From Arctopsyche grandis (lineage: Eukaryota; Arthropoda; Insecta; Trichoptera; Hydropsychidae), in NCBI RefSeq assembly GCF_051622035.1, contig NC_135356.1:18837685-18901684 (forward strand): a stretch of DNA of 64,000 bases, read 5' to 3'. This document shows positions 46,259-61,402 of this stretch, piece by piece (position 1 is the first letter of the stretch; each line of letters starts with the position of its first letter). The notes beneath the pieces were generated by a model that did not search any database, had not been told where the DNA came from, and was given only the letters and a program-made list of their open reading frames with translations. Position numbers and translations under genes: made by a program.

Positions 46259-46998
46259 GTGTATGTATATTATGTATGAGCAAGCACATTTATGTTTATG
46301 ATTTCTGATGTTAAAAGCCAACCATGCACACGAAACATGTAACATGTAACATGAAATACATATGATAAGATGATGAAAGAAAAGTAATATAAAGCATATA
46401 AATAATATAGAGCATATACTATTTTACGTCATACTGAAAACAATAGTTTATGTTCAGTCTCTTTGATTTGAATAGCTTTAAAAATATGAATGTGTATTGA
46501 TTTTCATTTTACTTCAGAAAAATTGTATAAAAAATGCATACACATATACCAGTATGTATGTATAATATATTGAAAATTGACAATAACACATGCTAAATGC
46601 GACATCACTTTTTCTATCGGAGAAATATTTACGCAGACATATACATATACATATATATGTATACATCTGTAGGAGACAAACAATACTCGAAACTATAATT
46701 AGTAGTAAGAAGATTATACATAGTATGTATATATTTTTAAATATCACAAATCTGTAAGCGTTTTCAAAATAACCACAAGTTTTAGTACCAAACTTAAGCA
46801 CAACCTTTGATTTGTGTTTTAATTTCATTTCAAGTTTGGATGTATAAATATTAAAAAATAGTAGAATTTATATAAAAATATACTTCACGAGATAAAAATA
46901 TAGATTTTATTTTAAACGATGGACTGCATTTGAAAGAAATTTAAAATAAAATCCGACCACCCTAAAGAGTTAAAAGATGTTGAAATGTATTTTAGAAT

Positions 46999-49900
46999 TT
47001 AATACGGCTGATGGTCGAAATATTCAAGAGGGTTATTTACAATTATGTCAGATAAGTTTTGCTGTTGATCGTCTTCATAATATTCATTCTGGGTGTTCAA
47101 ATTCAGAACGTTATCATCCATCTCGATCATGCTGGACTCCAAAGCGGCCAGAGATCGAGGAACCACTTCGCACAAGTCTGAAATGTGAGTCGACAATTTA
47201 TTAATTTTATACTTCAAAGTATGTACAAACATATGTACTTTCAAATTATAAATATGTATTTTACCTGAATTGGGATCGGTCAGCTGGTTGATGTACTTGT
47301 CGAAACTTTGGCCAGGAATGTTTTGATCGTTCAGTGGACATTGTTGGTTGTTGGGATCTAGCACATCGTTGTTATCGAAAATAGTTTCCAAATTTGGTAT
47401 TAAATCGGACGATGAAACCGTTGAAGGAATTTTCCTTTTTGAGGCAGACGTTTCTCCCAAATCTTGACTACTTCTTTTGATTCCACTCAAATAATTAACA
47501 AAAGAATCAGTCTCGAGGTAATTTTCGTCTGGGTGGAAAATATCAAGTGAGTTCAAAATCGGGTCAGTGTTCAAAATGATTTCAGGAGTCAAAACGACTT
47601 CGGAACTCATAATAGTTTCGCAGTTTAAGCCGGTTTCAGGATTCAGAACCGCTTCCGGATTCAGAATGGTTTCTGCGTTTAGAATGATTTCTGGATTTAG
47701 AATGCTTTCCGGGTTCAATATGATTTCCTGGTTGGCCATCAAGTCATCGTAAAAAAGATTATCACACTCATTAAAAATACCGTCAGTGGTCAAGTTATTT
47801 CCATAAAAAAGATTCTCGCAATCAGCGAGAGTGTCGATTGCTATGGAAGGTTCGATAGGTATGAAAGTCTCATTTGCCGGGGGAGCTTGGATGATTCCTT
47901 CAGTCAAGGTATTTAAAATATCCAAATTATCAGGAATGATTGGCGATTGGAACATTTCGGATTTTGTTGTCGGGTATTGAAGAATATTTGAAGTCATCGA
48001 ACTTAGATCTGGACTAGGGACAAACAAATTGGAGTCTACCGATGAAACAGTTTTAATCGAAAATTCGGGAGTAGGAAACAATTCCAAGTTATCTACTATA
48101 GGAAATAGTGTTTCAAATTTTGTTGGATCAACATAGTCTTGACGACTTTTAATCACGGTCGTTTTTTGATAAGTTTCAGAAGATGGTGTATACTGCACGG
48201 GTGCAGTTTGAGCTTTTTTGAAAGCAACGCTTTTTGATTTCATCGACTGATTAATTACTGAGATGCTCTTGGCAATAGCCGTTTTTACGGCAGCAGGATT
48301 CGGTGGGATTATGGAAAGCAATGTACCAGGACAATATGGGTCGGGACTGAAAGAGCGGATTGATGACGGCGACGGCAGATCGCTGATGAGATGCATGATG
48401 GCTTGCTCCAATTCCTCCGGATCCTCCACACACGGTACGCTGCTCGACTTAAAAAATAATACACAGAATGTCTGTTAATACGGACAGGTGAATTAACAAT
48501 TGTCAAACAAACGTAATATAAATTTTTCTCACCATTGCAAGGTATTCCTTGGATTCTGGATCAACTATGACAGAATATCTTTTTTTCATTTGATTTATTA
48601 ACGCCATCCCTTCATCTTCGGAGACAAGAGTGTTGAGACACACGAAACTCTCCACAACATTATTCCTTTGATTAATTTCCAGGTAGCCTTTCGTTTTTAA
48701 GTGAATGAAATTTCCCGTTCTATTTATCAAACGGTAGCAAGATTCACCGTAGTGTCTGTTGCAGTCATACACTAAACAAAAAACACATCAATTACTCCCG
48801 GCTGTAAGAAATATCAAGGATATTGGTTTTTATTTTTTTAATTTATCTTAAATATCGATTACTAGTGTTTTTACCCGGCTTCAATCGGTATTTGTAATAT
48901 AAACAGCTTAAACATGGCGAAACTAATAGTAAATATTTATTTGTTTTTATTCAATTTATTTGAATCGAAAAAAAATAATATTCAACCATTGTATATCGAT
49001 ATCGTCGTCATAGAAACATTTGTTTTCGATGCTCCGAACAAACCTTACATATAAAGTCTCTTTTGAAATTACAAAAATGATTCAGTAATTTATACAAAAT
49101 ATTATAAGGACCTTTAAATCTTTTATTTATTTTGTTCATGATTCTATGTACTTTAATTCTCAAGTAGGGCAGCCAGATTTATTGATATCCAAACCAGGGC
49201 ATTTTAATTGTATTCCCCCCCCCCCCAGGCACATATATTAAAAGAATGATAAAAAAAACTTAATAAAATCGTAAACTTAACAAAATACAATTAAAATCAT
49301 TCCTTTTATAATCTCGCTTTTCTAACCATGGATGTGGATCTACGGTGAGATTGAGATTTGTGCATTTTTTGCAGTTTTATAACTGCGGGGGTTCGGTATT
49401 TCTGAATAATGAAAGGTATCAATAAGCAGCTATCGAAAACCGGGACATTTTTTGACGTTTCCAATTTTTTATAGGGTTACTTGAGAATTGGGCTGCCAGG
49501 CGTCCCGGTATTCCGGATTTGTCCCAGTTTCAAGCCCCGAAGACCGGGACGAGAGGTCAATACACATAATTTCATATGTATATTTAAGCAAATTATAGTA
49601 TAATATATAGTCAACACTCCTGTTTTTAACACCTGGAATACTGAGACGGATTACATATGTACATACATATACATATACCGTATTAGTCTGAATATAAATA
49701 GCGTGACCTCGAATATAAAGTGACCTATGTCCATATTTATATATTTAGAACAGGATCGAGAGGAAAAAATATTTAGTATTGATCAGTACTTAACCTCAAA
49801 TACATATAGCGCGAATGCTTTATGAGGAAAAATATTTTAAGTAAAAAAAATACATCGCGTTATATTCAGGCTAATACGGTAACATATTTTAAAAGGACCA

Positions 49901-52900
49901 AACACAATAGAAGTGCTATTAGAAAAAAACAAGCTATTGGCTATTACGACTATATTCCACTATTTTTGAGATATAATGGTTTGAGGACGTTCCAGAATCC
50001 AAACACCCTGTAAAATACACGCAAACAGAACGTAACAATAAATCGCACGCTTATATAAGCTTATACGCATAAAAAATTTACAAAGTGCGCAAGTACACAA
50101 AATCACATGTTTTGACAAAAACAAAATTATGTAATGCCAGTAAAATATCGATTGTACCGCAATAGCATCACATAATTTCAGCCAAATCTAATATACATAC
50201 GTACATATGTATATTACATTTGTACACACACACACAATATATACACTATAAAATAAATTAAAAATATGCATTATTATATAAGATAAAATAAATGAGAAAT
50301 CGTCGCCAATGGTGTAAAGTGAAAAATAATATTTTTTATAGTATTTTTACTGACTTTGCCTCAAGGTGATGATGACCCATCTAACATCATCTTTGTGCAT
50401 AAAAGTGAATGCAGACACGCCTATTATTTCGTTGGTCATGTAACCAGCGACCATCGAAATTCGCTGATCGCATTGGACGATGCGACCGTCGATCAGATGA
50501 CGAGTGCGATATTCAAGCTTCGCAGCCTCGGCGAGGCGCTCACTCAAGCAGGCGGGTCTCATGACGCGAACCATACCAATGAATACCTGGAAGTAATTTG
50601 ATATTATACATACATGTAGGATCATCAATTCATGATAGGACACGCGGTGGGGGCGGTAAACTATATTCGTTGCACAACGTCACGACTCATAGTGAGTGAG
50701 CCACGCGATCTCTCGACGCGACGAAACGTACTGACGATCGCTTACGTAGCCAACGCCAACGCAAAAGACTACGCCGACGTAAACAAACACCAACGTAAGC
50801 ATACACCAACGTTCAGATTACACTGAGCAATCATGCCAACTTCAAAATTCGTCTGGGTTGGCGAAATAAATCCCAAATACATATGCATTATACATTAAAA
50901 AAGTATTTCGCTTTATTATGTTGTGCGTAAATTAATAGACAGTTGAATGTTTCGATATGTTACACTCGATTCGTGAAATTGCTCATTTCACGAAAGTTGT
51001 ACAAAAAAAAAAGCTTAGTTCATGAATGAGAAGCTTCAGGAATTGGGTGTAACAAATATATAAAAATCATAACTCGAAAACATGACAATAGTCCAATACT
51101 AAGTGAATGATTATAGACAGTTGGATCTTTTAATGTTTTCAAATTAAGTATGTACATAACTGGTTTGAATTTTTATATAAAAAAATTGGCTTTGTCGTCA
51201 AATGAAATAAAAATAGGTCAGTGGCGGCTCGTCTATATGGGCTGCAGGGCTTAGCCTTAGTTTACACTACCGATATCTACACCCGATCCACCCGATATTA
51301 AGTAATTTTTCCATATCCAGTTCCCATATATATTTACCTGTGGTTGCTATTTAGGCACTGGTTATGGAAAAATTCCTCAATATCGGGTGGATCGGGTGTA
51401 GATATCGGTAGTGTAAACGTAGCCATTATAGTAAAAATTCATGCTATTTTTGCCTTCCATATGGACTGTAGGGCTGCAGCCCTCCCAGTATAGTACATGT
51501 GCATGCTATTTTTATCTGTATTTGATCACCGGTATGGTCAACGAGCTACCACAACCCGATTAATCACTGCAGCCCCCCCCCCTCCCCCACCCATGAATTT
51601 TCACGAGCCGCCACTTAAATAGGTACATGAAAATCCTTGGTTTTAAAGATGGAGTTCAAAACAGCGCTGTAGGGTCGGAGTCAGAGTCGTAGAAAATCAA
51701 CAGACTTTAATTAATAGTACATATTACGGTATGTGTCAACTAGAGTCTCCAATTGTATTGAAATATAAATCCACTAATAAATTTAGATTCAATAATTTAT
51801 TTTTATAAATCATGATTTTAAATTACATCATTTATAATAATTGTTTAATTGTTCACACACATGCGTGCATGTGTGTGAACAAAGTAGTCGCCATGGTCCG
51901 TCTCTCTTTCTCTTCTTGGAATCGTATGTAGTGGAAAGAGATGCGGCATATCACTTCATTCACATGATCGGCCGACAAAAACAAAATAATTTTTTTTCAA
52001 AAACATTAATTAATTTTTAAATTATTAATAAATCACTAATTCCGTTGATCCGAATTGCGATAATTTACCGAGTGCACAATTATGTGCACTCAGGCCACTA
52101 GTAATAAATAAAATCGTCGAATTGACGGGCTGAAAACCAGACTGGTACAAGTGACATTTTAAAAAAAGTCTGGTTTAAGTGCTAAAATAATAGCATATAT
52201 GAAATGCTATTATTTTAGCACTTAAGCCAGCTTTTTTTTTTAAATGTCACTTGTACGAGTCTGGTTTTCGGCCCGTCAATTGTACGTATTTTGATGTTTC
52301 GATTGTTTCCTCTGCCTCATACTTTTGTGTATTCTCATTGATTTATTTGTGTATCAAATTCATAGACATACACTATGAATATATGTATGTGCTTACTTTT
52401 AATTTATACTAATCTTATTACCAATAATTCAAATAAGTAGGGTTATATGTCAATTTTTGGTGATTTTTTAGATTCCTTTAAATTTTTATTACTAGCAATT
52501 TTATACGTTGGCAAGAAAAGTCAATCTTATAAAAATCTTTTGAGTTTGAGTCGTAGTCGAATAATAAAATACAGTCGAAGTCCTAATTTCTTCAATACTA
52601 ATCATTCAATACAGTAGGTATAGTAAAAATAAATAGAATATAGAAAATAAAAAAAACCAAAGACTTATATGACACTCACCACATCATTGCTGTTGGGTAT
52701 CACGGTGTCTTCTCCTTTTGGTCTATTTCTACGAACATGGCAAGCAGAGATGGTAGTGGCTTTATCTGCAATACGCAGAGCGCCTTCGAAGTGGCAAAGT
52801 TCGAATTTCGGGCTTTCCGAACGTTGAGTGGCACGGGCCATCCTAAATTATATATAAAAACAATTAAAATCCAAATAAATAACGAGAAAAATAAATGAAA

Positions 52901-53647
52901 TAAGTTTTCAATGATGTTTTAAAATGAAACAATCAAACTGTTAATTAAATTTGATTTTTTTTTTTAGACTAACCTCGCATAAAAACTACGTCGTTCATCT
53001 TTCATTAATTTTTCAGGATTGTTAATTAACTTTAGAGGAAGAAGAAGTTGATTATTAGGACCCATCGGAATGGTCTTTGGCATCAGTTGATACTTTAACA
53101 TTTCAACATCTTCATTGTGGATTAAGTTAATGATGTTATATCCCAAGAGATCAATCTGGAAATTAAAATTTCAATGCAATTCCAAGCAAAGCCTTTCATA
53201 TGATATGTTTTTTTAAATGGATTTTTGAAATATAAACCTTGCAGTGTCCAAGATGCTTTTCAATGTTGGATGTAACCACAACTATGAGCCCTTTCCAAGT
53301 GACTGTGATTAGAAAGCCACCCAATAATTCAACGATTGCCTCGGCAGCTAAAGCTGACGGATCCATCGGGCTAATCGTAGTGTTTCCAAACACTGGTAAT
53401 AAAAATATTTTTCAGTGATAAGTATAAGGTTAACTTCATTCTTAACTCTTCATTGTGCTATAAAATGTGTAATATACCGTGTTCTTGGCGTAGGTTGTGG
53501 GCTGTCAACCTCAAGATACCAGTCTTGTCGATCTTCTTCGACGATTCTGCAACTAACGGAAGCAATGTTGCCAATTCGTTAATGGATTTGTTCAGACGGT
53601 CACGTCGTTGCTTCTCCGCTTTGTTTCTGGCATCCCGAGAATTTTCT
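46999..53647 (-). CDS. Met: Methoprene-tolerant, juvenile hormone receptor (bHLH-PAS), 5' end not found, copy 2
   Basis: Every coding exon of the left copy recurs 45,701 bp further on without a base change that I found: 53478-53647 (bHLH), 53238-53392, 52974-53155 and 52680-52842 (PAS-A), 50355-50586 and 48533-48771 (PAS-B), 47265-48447 and 46999-47177 (C-terminal region). The predicted 833 residues are the same as in copy 1. It faces TRPA1 tail to tail, whereas copy 1 is arranged head to head with TRPA1. If the duplication is real, both genes are intact over the visible part and could both be expressed. If it is an assembly artefact, they are one gene. Confidence 0.9.
49678..49879. mobile_element. 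MITE with TA target duplication, copy 2
   Basis: Same element as 3977-4178, in the same Met intron of the second copy. Confidence 0.65.
51219..51616. mobile_element. hAT-type MITE with nested palindrome, copy 2
   Basis: Same element as 5518-5915 with the same AAATAGGT flanks. Confidence 0.85.
52122..52279. mobile_element. Foldback MITE, copy 2
   Basis: Same element as 6421-6578. Confidence 0.65.
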
Positions 53648-53951
53648 CTGGAAATACAGATTCAACGTGAAATATTCATAAATATAAAATTTTAATATTT
53701 GACAGAACAACTTTCTTGTTAATACAAATTTATGGATTTTTAAAAATAGAAATAGATTTGTAATATGAACTTATAAGCAAAAAATATACACTCAATTCGA
53801 CATTCAGTATTCATATATGTATATTATAATGGATCAAAATTCGTCTATAAGCGAGCGTCGATATATAATATACATATATGTCTAAATTTTTAATGTTTTT
53901 GACATTTTTTAATTCTAAATGAACCTTATATGTATGCATGCACACACACAC

Positions 53952-53952
<1 letters not shown>

Positions 53953-54023
<71 letters not shown>
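53953..54023. repeat. (AT)n microsatellite, copy 2
   Basis: Counterpart of 8252-8334, 12 bp shorter. Confidence 0.9.
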
Positions 54024-54025
<2 letters not shown>

Positions 54026-54217
54026 ATTATTTGACTTTGGCCTACTAACTAATTAAAAAACAAATCAACAGAATTGGACATATAGTTTATCATCACAAAA
54101 AACATTTAAGACCACAAGTTTTTACAATGATTAGTCGCAACATGTACATAGGTATTTACACAAAATATGCAGTGAGATTATCAAAAAAATTCAAATATAA
54201 TATACATATACATATAC

Positions 54218-54963
54218 TAGGGATTCTAGTACCGGTATTACTGATTTTTGGTCAAAATTCGACCTCCGGAACTACTATTAGAACATAATAGATTACAGGT
54301 AGTACCCAAAGTGTGTAATAAAATAAATTTTATGCTAGTGAATTGTTTTGAACTTAGAAAGCAACGTTGTATCGGCTAGTTTGTATGGATTAGTCGAAGA
54401 ATAATACATTCAATACTCAACATTGTTTTAGTGTGTCTTAATTTATGATACACAAAAAGGATGTAAATTTTTTAATATCCTTTAAATAATTAGTTTAAAA
54501 TCAAAGATAAATTATAAGTATGAGAGACTATTTCTGAATACATATATTGATTTATTACTAACTGACTGTTAACCACGAGAAGCCTCGTCGCCTGTCAATT
54601 CTATCGGAAACCTCTTTTTTTCACTTGACATGTATTCGAATACATACATATATAATATATTTAATATATGATATATTTAAAAGCTCAAGCCATCCCTTCC
54701 ACATAAAAGTTCTTCAAAGTAAAGAACATGCAAAAATTTATTTACTTTTTTTGACACTCGGTGACTCGCACGGTGTGGAAGGATTCAACACTATATTTTG
54801 TAATTGAGAATGTAATAAATTAAAGTAATTGATTAAAATAAATAATGATTAACCGAGAGTTAATTAATTAAATTTCATTGCGCTCATTACTTAAATAAAT
54901 AAATTTCGGTACTACCGGTAATAAGAAATTGTTTGTCAAATGTCAGTATTTTTGGAATATCTA
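54218..54963. mobile_element. Degenerate hAT-type element, copy 2
   Basis: Same element as 8529-9274, offset 45,689 bp. Confidence 0.45.
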
Positions 54964-55430
54964 GTATATACATACATATGTATGTTGTGTATTAAATTTA
55001 TGAAGAACTATCAATGACAATAATAATAATTCATATTAATAGGTAATAATTGTAAGAAAATAATATTTAATTAGTTATTCATCATCATGTCCAGCTATTC
55101 ACCATCCAATAATAGATGTCACACATTTTTCTAATTTCATACACCCCTTTACCTTCTGACCTTTCTTGCACCCTTTTGCATTCTCTAGAGTACCATTCGA
55201 GCAATTCTTTCTTCTGAGTTTCTAGTTATTTTATTCTATTTTATTTTATTGTCACAATCAATACACACTCGCCATTACAAATTTGCTCCAATGCGACGGG
55301 TGTACGTTAATGAAATATATAAACAATCAGAAATCAGAAATACAGTAATACATACATATAGAATCAGAATATATAGAATATAACAATTAATCAGAAATAA
55401 TAATCATAGTGACATCTATGGATTTCAGAT

Positions 55431-55673
55431 TACTGTGTATAATTAATACAAATTATACACAGGCAGATTTTTGTGACAACAGGATTAGATTTTTTAATAC
55501 CAATTTTCAGGAACCGTTTCAGCAATGATCAGATAAAATTGGCAAACTCTGATAGAGAAACGATCGATTTGGAGTCACAAAACCCCCAAATCTAACCAGC
55601 AGTGGCGAGGACACGAACCTATGACCTCAGTGATGCTAAATATATACGCTATCACTAAGCCAAACTGCTGGCT
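55431..55673 (-). mobile_element. tRNA-derived SINE, copy 2
   Basis: Same insertion as 9742-9984. Confidence 0.75.
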
Positions 55674-56192
55674 GTGTGACCCACCTTTTGTTAATTCAGT
55701 CTCTTTGCTCTCTCCACTAAGATTATCTACTCTTATCATATTTCTCATCCTAAATTAGTTACTATGGGACAAAAATTTAATTTTAGATTGCAATTTTTTT
55801 TTACCATGGTGCCGATACAGGTTTCCCTATGGCGGACAGGTGACATTTATGGCCAAAGTTGTATAATATAATAGAGGTGAGAAATAGAAGATACATAAAA
55901 CCGCTAGCCACTTTACTAGACGCTAAGCATCCGTATGTTACATGTTGAAATACTGCAACATTTGCGAGGCTGATAATTGAAATTAGGTATGAAAATCATT
56001 TTGTCGTGTATTAAACGTCGAATATTACAAGTGCAAGAAATGAAAAAAAGAATGGATGAAGCAGAGCCGTAATTTAAAGGCGGTTATCATCCTCACACTG
56101 GCCGTTGAGTGCGGCGTACTGAATACCCCCCCTCTCTCTCGCATCTGTACAAAGGCTCGTGTACAAAATGCTTCCCATGTAAATAATATCAA

Positions 56193-56757
56193 CCCTTTAA
56201 ATGCTGACCAACGCCGATCGGCGTTTTGCCAACAAGTCCATCAGCTCGAAATACCTCGATAGGCGTATTATTTTGAGTACAAAATAAACAAGAACCCACT
56301 AAGCCTTTTCAGGTAGAATTGAAAGAAAAAATGCATTGAATATGGGTCGTGTTATCAGTGTCAATGTTTATTAAGACTGGTTTACACCGGAATTTCTGAA
56401 TTTATAACCATAGCAGAATTTCTCGATGGAAACCCCTAACTGCCGGGTATTTTAGATTGTGCCTTGAAATTTAGATTGTGAGCATTACATTTTAACAACA
56501 ATGAAGAAGATGGAACTAGTTTTGGAAAAACACATTCATTAAGAGACCTCTTTTGTTTATTTTATATTGTTGCAAGATATGTTAGAGTCTAACCTTTAAA
56601 AAACTCGAAATCCTCAGCGTTAGGTAGCGGTATCTAGGGTTTGTTTGGATTAGCTAAAAATTATATATGAATACCTGCTTGCTATTGGATTTCTAAATAA
56701 TTCTAGTTGGAAATATTGCCGAAATTTTCAGCAGAAAATACGCCAGCACTCAAAGGG
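56193..56757. mobile_element. piggyBac-like MITE, copy 2
   Basis: Same element as 10504-11068, with TTAA at its right edge. Confidence 0.65.
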
Positions 56758-56929
56758 TTAAATAGAGTTTTTTCATTTTTGTAAATAGGTATGGCGAATG
56801 GAGCCCCTCCTTGTAGCGTTAGTCTGCATTTTAAATAAACTTAAATTGCAAAATTTCAGATAACAATCAACATTTAAAAAATCTTAACTCTAATGGGAGA
56901 CGATCAATTTGGAGTTATATAGGTATATG

Positions 56930-59007
56930 CAGTGGCGGCTCGTGGATAAGATATCTGGGGGTGCTGCGGTTGATTAAAAATAATGAAAATGTTTATTTGG
57001 ATTATATTTTATTATTAACATCAAAATGATCAAAATTAAACATTATATGTATTTTATTTCATTATAAAATTGATTCTTCTGTCTTTTTTCCTTGAAAAAA
57101 GGTCTATCACCTTTTCGTTAAATTTTTCACTGTTCATAATCTTTTTTTTTCAATTGACAGCATAGACAAAGCCATTAATCTTTCCTGAACCATTGTGTTT
57201 ATTATACATGTACATATGTCTTTATTCTATTTATTGATGAAAAACACCGTTCTGGTTTAGAAGTAGTTGAAGTTGTAAGCAGAATTTGAATAATTTTTGT
57301 TTGCAAAAATAAGTTTTAAAAATATTAATATATCATTAATAATATGCATTTCTTTCCTTGAGTAAAACAATTCTAATTCAGTTTGAAGTTTTTCTTTATC
57401 TAGCATTCGATGTGATTTAACGGTTAGTAGTAGATCTTCCATTGGCATTTTCTTTCAGTATTTTTCAAAATTTCTTTATTAAATAATTAGAAAAAGTATA
57501 TCTTTCTTTTATATCCTTAATAATAACATCGCACATATTTTTGGCACCTATAATATGTGCGATAATATATGCATCATATTTTTGGCTTCTATTCACTTTA
57601 AGAATCTCATATTTGATTTTTGATTTTTAAATGCTTTTTATTATTACGAAATTATGTTCACAATACATCTTATATCTATTTTAATAGCTACTGATCTACT
57701 GATCTACTGATCATTTTCTATTTTACAATTTAATTTAATTTGGTTAGTAATCATAGTATTATATTATTCTAATGTTAATCTACAGCATAATAGGAAAAAT
57801 AGCTCAAAAACCTATTTACAATCCTTATAAAAGTTCATAATACATCTAATACATAATATTAATTAAAGACTCTCTAAAGTCGATGACCTAAAGCAGATTG
57901 TGTTTAGGTAATCTGTGTTTATACCTGAAGGGTATAGACATTTTGTTGTAATCACCGAGACTCTTCACAAGTGTGTTAGTATGGTTATTAGTGATTCTGT
58001 CATAGAATCTACTGGTTAGTTTGTTAGTAATGTCTGTAACAAACGGAATATTATACATGGCATGCAGTTTTTTCAAGTTAGTATATATGGGTGTATTATA
58101 AATTATTTTTAGGGATTTATTTTGTATTAATTGGAGCTTGGAAATATTAGTATTCGAGGCGTTATTCCATACCGGTGAAGCATAGGTTAATAATGGTAAT
58201 ATGAGCGCGCGATATAATTTTATTTTATTTTGAGTTGATAAAGAACAATGGCGATTAAATATTGGATATATTGAGGATCTACCCGGCATCGCCTTGTATT
58301 TCGCTGCCTCAATGTGAGGTGCCCATCTCATTCTTTTATCGAACGTTACTCCTAAATATTTTATTACTGACTGCCATTTCAGACTTTCTCCAGAGGGGAT
58401 TTTCAGATCTGAACTTGGCTTATACTTTCTATTTATGCTTAGCATTTGGTTATAAATAATTTCTACATGCGGCATTAACTTGTGAAAAAGTTCTGACTAA
58501 AATAAAAAATTGTATTCAGTAAATTGGTAGAATCTGTTATTGTTTTATCAGTATTTTCGGAAGAATATTTAAGTTCTTGAAAACATTGGCTCAGCTTCTC
58601 TTGATTTTGATACCAGTTTAAATACTTAAAGTGACGTGTAGAAGGAAGTGTAGAAAGGTAGAAAGTGTAAGAGGTGTAGAAGGAAAGACAAAAGGTGCAG
58701 AAGAAATGAGAAAAAGTGAGGAGCGTGTCAAGCGCGTGGCGCGGCGCGCACACGAACGCAACAAGAAATGTGTATAGCACTGTTGGTAATAGCATCGTTT
58801 ATGATCACAAAATCATAAACGATGCCTCACTTTCTGATATTAGTACCGCGACGTATGATCATTATTGGATGTATCGGTGTGCGGGCGAGCTTAATACACG
58901 CTTACATAATATTGATACATACATTTATCTATATAATAATATTATTTTTTTCTCAATTTCCTTGGGGGTGCTGCAGTACCGCAGTGCGTATGGACGAGCC
59001 GCCACTG
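56930..59007 (-). mobile_element. hAT transposon with nested Jockey fragment, copy 2
   Basis: Same as 11241-13318, with the same GGTATATG duplication on both sides. The nested Jockey piece is 57623-58479. Confidence 0.85.
57623..58479 (-). mobile_element. Jockey-type fragment, copy 2
   Basis: Same as 11934-12790; the 195-residue ORF2 end is 57888-58475. Confidence 0.88.
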
Positions 59008-59469
59008 GGTATATGTATGTAGATAGGTACATATGTATATCCAAGGTCTGCCCAGCAGCACCGCTTGGCCCAGGACTCGAACCCCGAGCCCTGTTCGGTA
59101 AATATAGAGCAATTAGATGTAATCGATCGATGTGATTCCCGCATCACGAACGAAAAAAATGTTTGAGCGCCCCTCTCCTAATATAAAATACAATACGGAC
59201 GTAATAATAATACATATGTACATTTGTACATCTATTCGAATGGGTGCATTCGACTATTTAATATTTAAGACGTGCCAAGAAGCCACGAAAATTATTGGTA
59301 TAGGAAATCTTTTCAAAGCATTAAAATTTGATATACATTATAAATAAAGGCACATGGAACCGCACACTTATGTATCAGCAAGTTAATTATAATATATTAA
59401 AGTCTCGCAAAAGCGGTTTTATTTGGTGTTGATAATTTTCTTGGTCCACTTAAGATTGGCTCGTGTATA

Positions 59470-59543
<74 letters not shown>
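59470..59543. repeat. (AT)n microsatellite, copy 2
   Basis: Counterpart of 13782-13855, with a one-base change in the offset between copies. Confidence 0.9.
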
Positions 59544-59549
<6 letters not shown>

Positions 59550-61402
59550 ACATACATATGTACATGGCATATTGGTAACGTGCGGTTTTAACTTTAGTTA
59601 TTAGTTTATTCGTGTGTGTGCTGTAACCGCACACGTTAAACCCGTTATTGAATCGATCCCATAATCTACTTTTACTTTCTTGCTTTTCTTTTTTTGGTAT
59701 ATTATATTTCTAGCGTAAAGCCTGTTGGCATCCAACGGGTGTGAAATTAATTTCAAAACACGTCAAATACAATTAAGTATTGTAATAATAATTTGTTATA
59801 ATTATACGTAGAAAGAACTACATTAATTAGAACCATTGGAGCTGCCGTATGTGCAATTGGAGTGGTACTCTTTTTTTTCTAAATAAAACTTTGCACCGTC
59901 ACAAAAATTTGCACGAAATTAAAGTGAGAAGTGGCGTTCTATTTCTCACCCCCCCCCCTCTCTCCCCCTTGAGAACTATCTCACAAACCTAACTTTTTTT
60001 CTTCAAATGGGTGACATTTTTTCGAGCGTCAGGCCCCATTTATGTTATTCTGCATCTATGGGTTTGTATGCATAATTGATTTTGGGTAAGAGTTAAAATT
60101 CTGTATAGTGGCTTGCCGTGACTTTTAAAACAGGGGACTAGGTATAGAAAAAAAAAATATTTCTAACTTTTAAATTATAATAATTTAACTTCAGGCGATG
60201 TGTATAATATTTCATTTTCATGCCAACAGAAATATCCTAAGTAGCCTATCTTTTTTAATAACATCTAGTTTGTCTTGATTGACAAACTCAATCTTCTGAA
60301 TGATTTGTGGATCAATCGATCGATGATGCAACATTCCAAGGCCTCGTTATTCGCACTGATTTGATCTGAGGGAATCGTTTCGTAAACCGAGTTCCTTGCG
60401 ATATTTGTACTCAATAAGTTGTGTAAATGTATGCTTGAAGAGACGAGTAAATTAAAAAATGTGTTGTCTTTGACAGAACGCCCATACATAACAATTCGCC
60501 AGTACCGCGAAGGGAACAGAATTAAGACGGCGAGTCCGTGCAAGCGAACGACGCGGCGGGCCATACCATAAAAAAATCCGCTACCACTACCCCAGGTAGG
60601 ACTGATTCCAGTTTCTAAACTTTGCTATTCCGAGGAAACAATATCAATGTTGACAACGATTTGAATTTTTTGTAATTGACTTGTTGATATTTCAAAATTT
60701 TAGGCAAAAGATTTTAGGGGACTAGCATAGTCCTTCTAGTCCAATGATGGCACCCCGCTGCTTCTGTAATATCTATGTGGTTTAAAATACAATTTAAAAT
60801 ACACTATTTTTATTTTTTGTCAAACAAATGCGCGATTGAATAATTAAATGAAGCGAAATTATTTTAATTAAAATGGAAAATAGGCAATTAAGAATAATTT
60901 GTTCCAAAGGTGAGAGTAGGTCCACCAAAATTTCAGAAAATTTATACCAACCTTTTCGGAAAAGCTAGGTGCTTTTCATCCGATAATTTAATAATTGGCG
61001 AGTGTTTGCAAACCCTACCTGACGCTCGGAATTAGATAATTTTATATAAAAACATGAAATCATGCTTGATATAATCTCGAGGTCGAAAGTTTTCACAGAG
61101 AAGATACTTTATCAATAGATACTTCGTATATATCACGAGTTCCCAACCCACGGGTCGCGACCTTTGGACACACGATATCATATTAATAGCAATCTTCGAG
61201 TGTTTTTATCCAAGCTTCAAAATTTGCACCAGAAAGCGAATCTTAAAAACTTAGCGTATCAGAGTTATTTGAAGGTCAACAATTCGCACGTCAGTAAGTC
61301 GCCATGCTTGCCTTTCGAGTTTTATTTATATTTGCTACTGCATATCATTATGAGAGTGGATTAATTGTATATCCATATACATACATATGTACATGTGGGT
61401 AC